A DNA stretch of 9,914 nucleotides. Source: JAAYEV01 sp964508195. GTDB lineage: Bacteria > Bacillota > Clostridia > Ch29. Position numbers and translations under genes: made by a program. Shown one piece after another: positions 6,567-9,914 of the stretch; within the stretch, counting starts at the first letter, position 1, and the number at the start of each line of letters is the position of its first letter. The notes under the pieces were generated by a model. It was not told the origin of the DNA. It did no database searches and was given only the letters and a program-made list of their open reading frames with translations. Location: assembly GCA_964508195.1 (NCBI GenBank), contig CAZDSH010000053.1, positions 1-9,914 on the forward strand, read 5' to 3'.

Positions 6567-7160
6567 ATGGTTATTGAAAGATTAAAAAAGCAAATAGAGT
6601 TCATTGAAGAAATCGACAAAATAAAACATGTATACAGAAGGACGTTATTGATGAATGGTACGAGATACGAAAACGATGCGGAACATTCATGGCATTTAGG
6701 TGTTATGGCTATGTTGCTTTCCGAATATTCCGATGCCCAGGATTTAGATGTGCTCCATGTGGTAAAAATGGTACTTGTACATGATATTGTGGAAATTGAT
6801 GCTGGGGATACTTTTTGTTATGATAAAAAAGCCGCTTTAGATAAACGGGAAAGGGAAGAGGAGGCTGCGGATCGTATATTTAATATACTTCCCGGAGATC
6901 AAGCAAAGGATATAAGGGCCCTATGGGAGGAATTTGAAAGGCGCAATACCCCCGAAGCGAAGTTTGCCAATGCCTTAGATAGACTTCAGCCACTTTTGCA
7001 TAACTATCGAACTAAGGGCCGATCATGGCAGAGCCATGGTGTAACAAAGGATATGGTCATAGAAAGAAACCGCCCCATAAAAGAAGGTTCAGAGCAACTT
7101 TGGGTCTTCGTAAAAAATCTGATAGAGGATGCTGTAGCCAAGGGCTATTTAGCGGAATAA
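6567..7160 (+). CDS. HD-domain phosphohydrolase, YfbR/HDDC2-like (COG1896)
   Basis: A predicted metal-dependent phosphohydrolase of 197 residues. Relatives such as YfbR remove the phosphate from deoxynucleoside 5'-monophosphates, but the substrate here is inferred, not shown. The HD signature is complete: H40 in ENDAEH (35-40), the paired H72-D73 in VHDIVEIDAGD (71-81), with E76 following, and D138 in ALDRLQP (136-142). R24 or R25 corresponds to the N-terminal basic residue of the family. The protein is soluble, with no signal peptide. GAGGGGG (6551-6557) lies 9 bases before the ATG. Its promoter is unclear: a terminator-like hairpin sits immediately upstream, so expression may depend on read-through from the tRNA promoter. 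It ends at a terminator shared with the converging flavoprotein gene. Confidence 0.88.
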   Translation: MVIERLKKQIEFIEEIDKIKHVYRRTLLMNGTRYENDAEHSWHLGVMAMLLSEYSDAQDLDVLHVVKMVLVHDIVEIDAGDTFCYDKKAALDKREREEEAADRIFNILPGDQAKDIRALWEEFERRNTPEAKFANALDRLQPLLHNYRTKGRSWQSHGVTKDMVIERNRPIKEGSEQLWVFVKNLIEDAVAKGYLAE

Positions 7161-7221
7161 CGCAGTTGGCATTTTGTATAAGCAACTTTAATAATAAAGG
7201 GATTTATATATTAACGGAACA

Positions 7222-7272
7222 AATAAACGGCATAAAAAAGCCTGTTATCAGGCCCTTTTTATGCCGTTTATT
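7222..7272. terminator. Bidirectional terminator between convergent genes
   Basis: A 12-bp outer stem, AATAAACGGCAT (7222-7233) with ATGCCGTTTATT (7261-7272), surrounds an A/T-run pairing and an inner hairpin GCCTG/CAGGC (7240-7244/7249-7253) with loop TTAT. Plus-strand transcripts meet CCTTTTT after the inner hairpin, and minus-strand transcripts meet TTTTTT directly after it. The stop codon of the minus-strand gene (7248-7250) lies inside the inner hairpin. Confidence 0.88.
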
Positions 7273-8321
7273 ATTTCATTTACAATATCTTTAACGGAAG
7301 CCATTTTGTTGACGCGGTATACGTTATCCCCGGCGAAGGCGAACCCGTTATCAAGGTCGCCTTGTTGCGCGTTTATAAGGGCTTCGGCTATACAATAGGG
7401 TGATTTTTTTGGGTTACAGGTTTTCAGGCAATGGGAGATACATTTAATAGGCTTTTTTATGCCTGCCTCTACGTCCCTTAGGAATGTATTCCTTATAGCC
7501 CTGCCCGGCAGGCCCACGGGGCTATTTATTATAGCTACATCTTTTTTAGCCGCATTAATGTATTGCTCTTTAAATAGTTTATGAACATCACATTCGTAGG
7601 TAGCTACAAAGCGGGTGGACATTTGGACGGCGGTGGCTCCTGCAGACAAAACACGTGTGGCATCATCGCTGTCAAATATGCCGCCCCCTGCTATTAAGGG
7701 CACATTTTTTTTATATTTTTCTTCAAAGGGTTTAATGGCCAATCGTACCTCCTGGATAAGTTTCGTAAGGGGATATTTCGTTATATCTTTTAATTGTTCC
7801 AACGTAAACCCGAGATGGCCACCGGCCCTGGGGCCTTCGACGACTATAGCATCCGGTAGGTAGTTATATTTCCTATCCCAGTGTTTACAAAGTACCGATG
7901 CGGCCCTTGCTGAAGATACTATAGGTGCAATTTTTGTTATAGAATCCTTAATAAGTGTAGGTAGTTTAAGAGGAAGCCCGGCCCCGGAAAATATGATATC
8001 AATTTTTTCCTTTACGGCGGTTTGTACCATTTCTTCGAAATTGTTCAATGCTACCATTATATTCACACCTATTATTCCCGATGAACTTGCTTGGCGAGCC
8101 TTCTTTATATTATATATAAGGGCCTCCCGGTTAGCTTTCTTTTTGTCCCGTTGATAATAAGGAAGGGCGAACCCCGGCTCCACTCCAGAAATAACGCCTA
8201 TCCCCCCGTTGTTTGCTACAGCGGAGGCAAGCCGCCACATAGATACCCCTACGCCCATACCCCCCTGTACCAGAGGGAGGCATGGCTTAAGTCCGTTTAT
8301 CGTGAGCTTTGGTATGATCAT
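7248..8321 (-). CDS. Nitronate monooxygenase / 2-nitropropane dioxygenase-like flavoprotein
   Basis: A predicted FMN-dependent TIM-barrel enzyme of 357 residues, in the family that includes nitronate monooxygenase and the enoyl-ACP reductase FabK. The N-terminus has the family opening PLVQGGMGVGVS (16-27). The middle has EGPRAGGHLGF (162-172), where H169 is the likely catalytic histidine. The flavin phosphate region is AGGGIFDSDD (211-220) followed by GATAVQMSTRF (228-238). A C-terminal cysteine cluster, C294, C298, C302 and C310 (C-x3-C-x3-C-x7-C), follows the barrel. I believe it recurs in a clostridial subgroup, but its role is unknown to me; metal or cluster binding is only a guess. No fatty-acid synthesis genes are nearby, so a FabK role has no support from context. 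GAGGTG lies 5 bases before the ATG. The last seven codons form part of a bidirectional terminator. Confidence 0.86.
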   Translation of the reverse strand: MIIPKLTINGLKPCLPLVQGGMGVGVSMWRLASAVANNGGIGVISGVEPGFALPYYQRDKKKANREALIYNIKKARQASSSGIIGVNIMVALNNFEEMVQTAVKEKIDIIFSGAGLPLKLPTLIKDSITKIAPIVSSARAASVLCKHWDRKYNYLPDAIVVEGPRAGGHLGFTLEQLKDITKYPLTKLIQEVRLAIKPFEEKYKKNVPLIAGGGIFDSDDATRVLSAGATAVQMSTRFVATYECDVHKLFKEQYINAAKKDVAIINSPVGLPGRAIRNTFLRDVEAGIKKPIKCISHCLKTCNPKKSPYCIAEALINAQQGDLDNGFAFAGDNVYRVNKMASVKDIVNEIINGIKRA

Positions 8322-8368
8322 AAAAACACCTCTTTTTTTAGCACCAGGTAATAATACCAGTTTATAAT

Positions 8369-8397
8369 ATTATATACTTTTAAGTGCCCATATACAA
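8369..8397 (-). promoter_or_regulatory. Promoter of the flavoprotein gene
   Basis: On the minus strand TTGTAT (8392-8397), 17 bp, TATAAT (8369-8374). The transcript would start about 40 bases before the ATG at 8321. Confidence 0.65.
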
Positions 8398-8473
8398 CAT
8401 ATATTTTGCATAGCCTTAACCCCGCGAGAGTTATACTATGAAAATACGTGCAGTAAAAACATGGTGGGTTTTA

Positions 8474-8502
8474 TTGAAGAAAGCCCATTTTGATGGTATG
8501 AT
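8474..8502 (+). promoter_or_regulatory. Promoter of the ammonia-lyase gene
   Basis: TTGAAG (8474-8479), 17 bp, TATGAT (8497-8502), with TG at 8494-8495 as an extended -10. The leader would be about 95 nt. An 8-bp inverted repeat, TGGGTTTT/AAAGCCCA-type (8465-8472 with 8480-8487, one T-G), brackets the -35 hexamer and could be an operator. Confidence 0.62.
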
Positions 8503-8604
8503 TTGTATATATATAGCAAACTTTTCGGATGCACATTAATAATTTTGGCGTTAACCGTCTTATGATGCGTACTGGGTATTTCATGATTTTAAAGGAGGGT
8601 CCAA

Positions 8605-9834
8605 ATGAATAACAGGTCACAAGGAATCCGCTGGGTCTTGAACGAAAATATAAGGGATGACGGTGATAAAAAAGCATCCATTGAGACTTTTTCGATGGAT
8701 AAAGTTAAGGGTGTGAGGGATTTCCATAAGAAATTCAGCGAATATAAGCCTACGCCCTTACACAGACTTAAAGGGTTAGCCCGCTATCTGGGAATTCGAG
8801 ATATATTTGTTAAGGATGAGTCCAAAAGATTTGGGCTGAATGCTTTCAAGGTGTTAGGCGGTGCCTACGCTATAGGTAAATATATGGCGGACCGATATGG
8901 TATGGATATAGATAAAGTTTCCTTTGAACAGTTAAAGGATGCCGAGTCCGGGGATAGTGCCGGCAATATGGTTTTCGTAACCGCTACCGACGGAAACCAT
9001 GGAAGGGGAATAGCCTGGGCTGCCAATCGCCTTGGTCAAAGGTCAGTGATATTTCTGCCTAAGGGTACGGCGAAAGCCCGGGTTAAAAATATAGAAAGGG
9101 AAGGCGCCAAGGCCCAGGTCCTCGATTTAAATTATGATGGGGCGGTTAAGTATGCGAAGGACTATGCCGAGGAAAGGGACGGAATATTCGTCCAGGATAC
9201 CGCCTGGGAAGGCTATACTGAGATCCCTGGATGGATAATGCAGGGCTACGCCACCATAGCCCATGAACTTATAGAACAGTTAAAGGATGAAGGTGTGAAA
9301 ATGCCGACCCATGTTTTCCTGCAAGCCGGTGTAGGTTCCTTCGCAGCGTCTATACAGGCTTGTTTGGCTAACTGGTATAAAGACAAAAGACCAGTTACGG
9401 CTATCGTAGAACCGGATAAGGCAAACTGCATATTTTTATCCGCTTTGGAGAGCGATGGCAAAGTCCATACAGTGACCGGGGCTTTGGATACTATAATGGC
9501 GGGACTGGCCTGCGGCGAGCCCAATACCGTAGCCTGGGGTATATTGAAGGATTATTCGGATATGTTTTTTTCCTGCCCCGACTATGTTGCAGCCAGGGGT
9601 ACAAGGATACTGGCGAATCCTGTTAAAGATGATCCCGGCGTTGTATCCGGCGAATCGGGTTCCGTGGGAATTGGTCTTTTAAGCCTTTTACTCGAAAAAC
9701 CTGAATATGGCCAGGCCCTTCAACAATTAGGGCTAGGAAAGGATTCCATAGTAGCGGTTATAAGCACAGAGGGGGATACTGATCCCCAGGGATATAAAAG
9801 GATTCTGTGGGACGGGCTTTGTCCCGTACCGTAG
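8605..9834 (+). CDS. dpaL: Diaminopropionate ammonia-lyase (PLP, fold type II)
   Basis: Predicted to convert 2,3-diaminopropionate to pyruvate and two ammonia in the cytoplasm; it is related to E. coli YgeX. The 409 residues match the family (about 400). The PLP lysine is K82 in GLNAFKVLGGAYA (77-89). TDGNHGRG (128-135) carries D129, equivalent to the aspartate that acts on the D-isomer in the characterised enzymes. QAGVGSFAAS (240-249) fits a PLP-contact loop, and SGESGSVG (348-355) is a further conserved glycine-rich segment. The N-terminal 40 residues are the usual family extension. AAAGGAGG (8591-8598) lies 6 bases before the ATG, a strong site. The gene has its own promoter and is divergent from the flavoprotein gene. 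A threonine/serine dehydratase is less likely, given the FKVLGGAYA and TDGNHG context and length. Confidence 0.92.
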   Translation: MNNRSQGIRWVLNENIRDDGDKKASIETFSMDKVKGVRDFHKKFSEYKPTPLHRLKGLARYLGIRDIFVKDESKRFGLNAFKVLGGAYAIGKYMADRYGMDIDKVSFEQLKDAESGDSAGNMVFVTATDGNHGRGIAWAANRLGQRSVIFLPKGTAKARVKNIEREGAKAQVLDLNYDGAVKYAKDYAEERDGIFVQDTAWEGYTEIPGWIMQGYATIAHELIEQLKDEGVKMPTHVFLQAGVGSFAASIQACLANWYKDKRPVTAIVEPDKANCIFLSALESDGKVHTVTGALDTIMAGLACGEPNTVAWGILKDYSDMFFSCPDYVAARGTRILANPVKDDPGVVSGESGSVGIGLLSLLLEKPEYGQALQQLGLGKDSIVAVISTEGDTDPQGYKRILWDGLCPVP

Positions 9835-9859
9835 GCATTAGACCGTCCGTACAAGGCAT

Positions 9860-9914
9860 GGGGACGTTTTGTTTGCCACATTCGCGGGTAATGTGGCAGG
9901 GGGACGTTTTGTTT
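9860..9914. repeat. REP-like element (edge of window)
   Basis: A 15-base sequence, GGGGACGTTTTGTTT, occurs at 9860-9874 and again at 9900-9914. Between them is a perfect 8-bp hairpin, GCCACATT (9875-9882) and AATGTGGC (9890-9897), with loop CGCGGGT. A short CGTCC (9844-9848) can pair with GGACG (9862-9866) at the left boundary. Elements beginning GGGGACG are, from memory, dispersed in clostridial and other genomes and often flank IS200-like (RAYT) transposase genes. No transposase is visible here. The element may continue past the window. Confidence 0.68.

Noticed and set aside
7248..8321. FabK enoyl-ACP reductase identity
   Set aside because: Same fold family, but there are no fab genes nearby and the C-terminal cysteine cluster is not a FabK feature I know; the broader nitronate monooxygenase-like call is safer.
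8438..8539. A 33-codon frame (ATG 8438 to TAA 8537-8539) before dpaL, possible leader peptide
   Set aside because: Only a weak GAGAG upstream, and the dpaL promoter lies within it, so its start would not be on that transcript.

Overview
The window looks like the chromosome of a low-to-mid GC Firmicute, most likely a member of the Clostridia. The signs are the strong AGGAGG-type ribosome binding sites, sigma-A promoters with extended -10 elements, a T-box leader in front of serS, a 3H-domain NiaR regulator, a UPF0182 membrane protein, and the heavy use of ATA (Ile) and AGG (Arg) codons. I cannot name a genus from the sequence alone.

Layout. Positions 1-212 hold two diverged copies of a ~93-bp non-coding unit, directly upstream of a 5S rRNA gene (235-355) and its terminator. 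No 23S 3' end is recognisable, so if this is the end of an rRNA operon, the 23S lies left of the window. Next comes a plus-strand pair, niaR (510-1031) and a 927-residue UPF0182 membrane protein (1062-3845), ending at a hairpin terminator. A 66-residue protein of unknown function (3896-4096, minus strand) converges on that terminator. Its upstream region is divergent with the promoter of a serine T-box leader (about 4241-4484) controlling serS (4528-5799).

After serS, a ~300-bp non-coding stretch with a long hairpin and several inverted repeats leads to a consensus promoter. This drives tRNA-Ser(UGA), tRNA-Ser(GCU) and tRNA-Arg(ACG), so the serine synthetase sits beside two of its substrates. 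A structured spacer containing two hairpins followed by T-runs separates the tRNAs from an HD-domain phosphohydrolase (6567-7160). That gene and a minus-strand nitronate monooxygenase-like flavoprotein (7248-8321) converge on a shared bidirectional terminator that contains the flavoprotein stop codon. A divergent promoter region then leads to a PLP-dependent diaminopropionate ammonia-lyase (8605-9834). The window ends in a REP-like element, two copies of a 15-base repeat flanking an 8-bp hairpin.

Most genes are ordinary housekeeping or metabolic genes: translation (5S, serS, tRNAs), NAD regulation (niaR), nucleotide clean-up (HD) and amino-acid catabolism (dpaL). I found no defence system, prophage, CRISPR array or clearly new multigene system. 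The least explained parts are non-coding: the transition-only tandem unit beside 5S, the spacer in front of the HD gene, the hairpin region after serS, and the REP-like element at the right edge.
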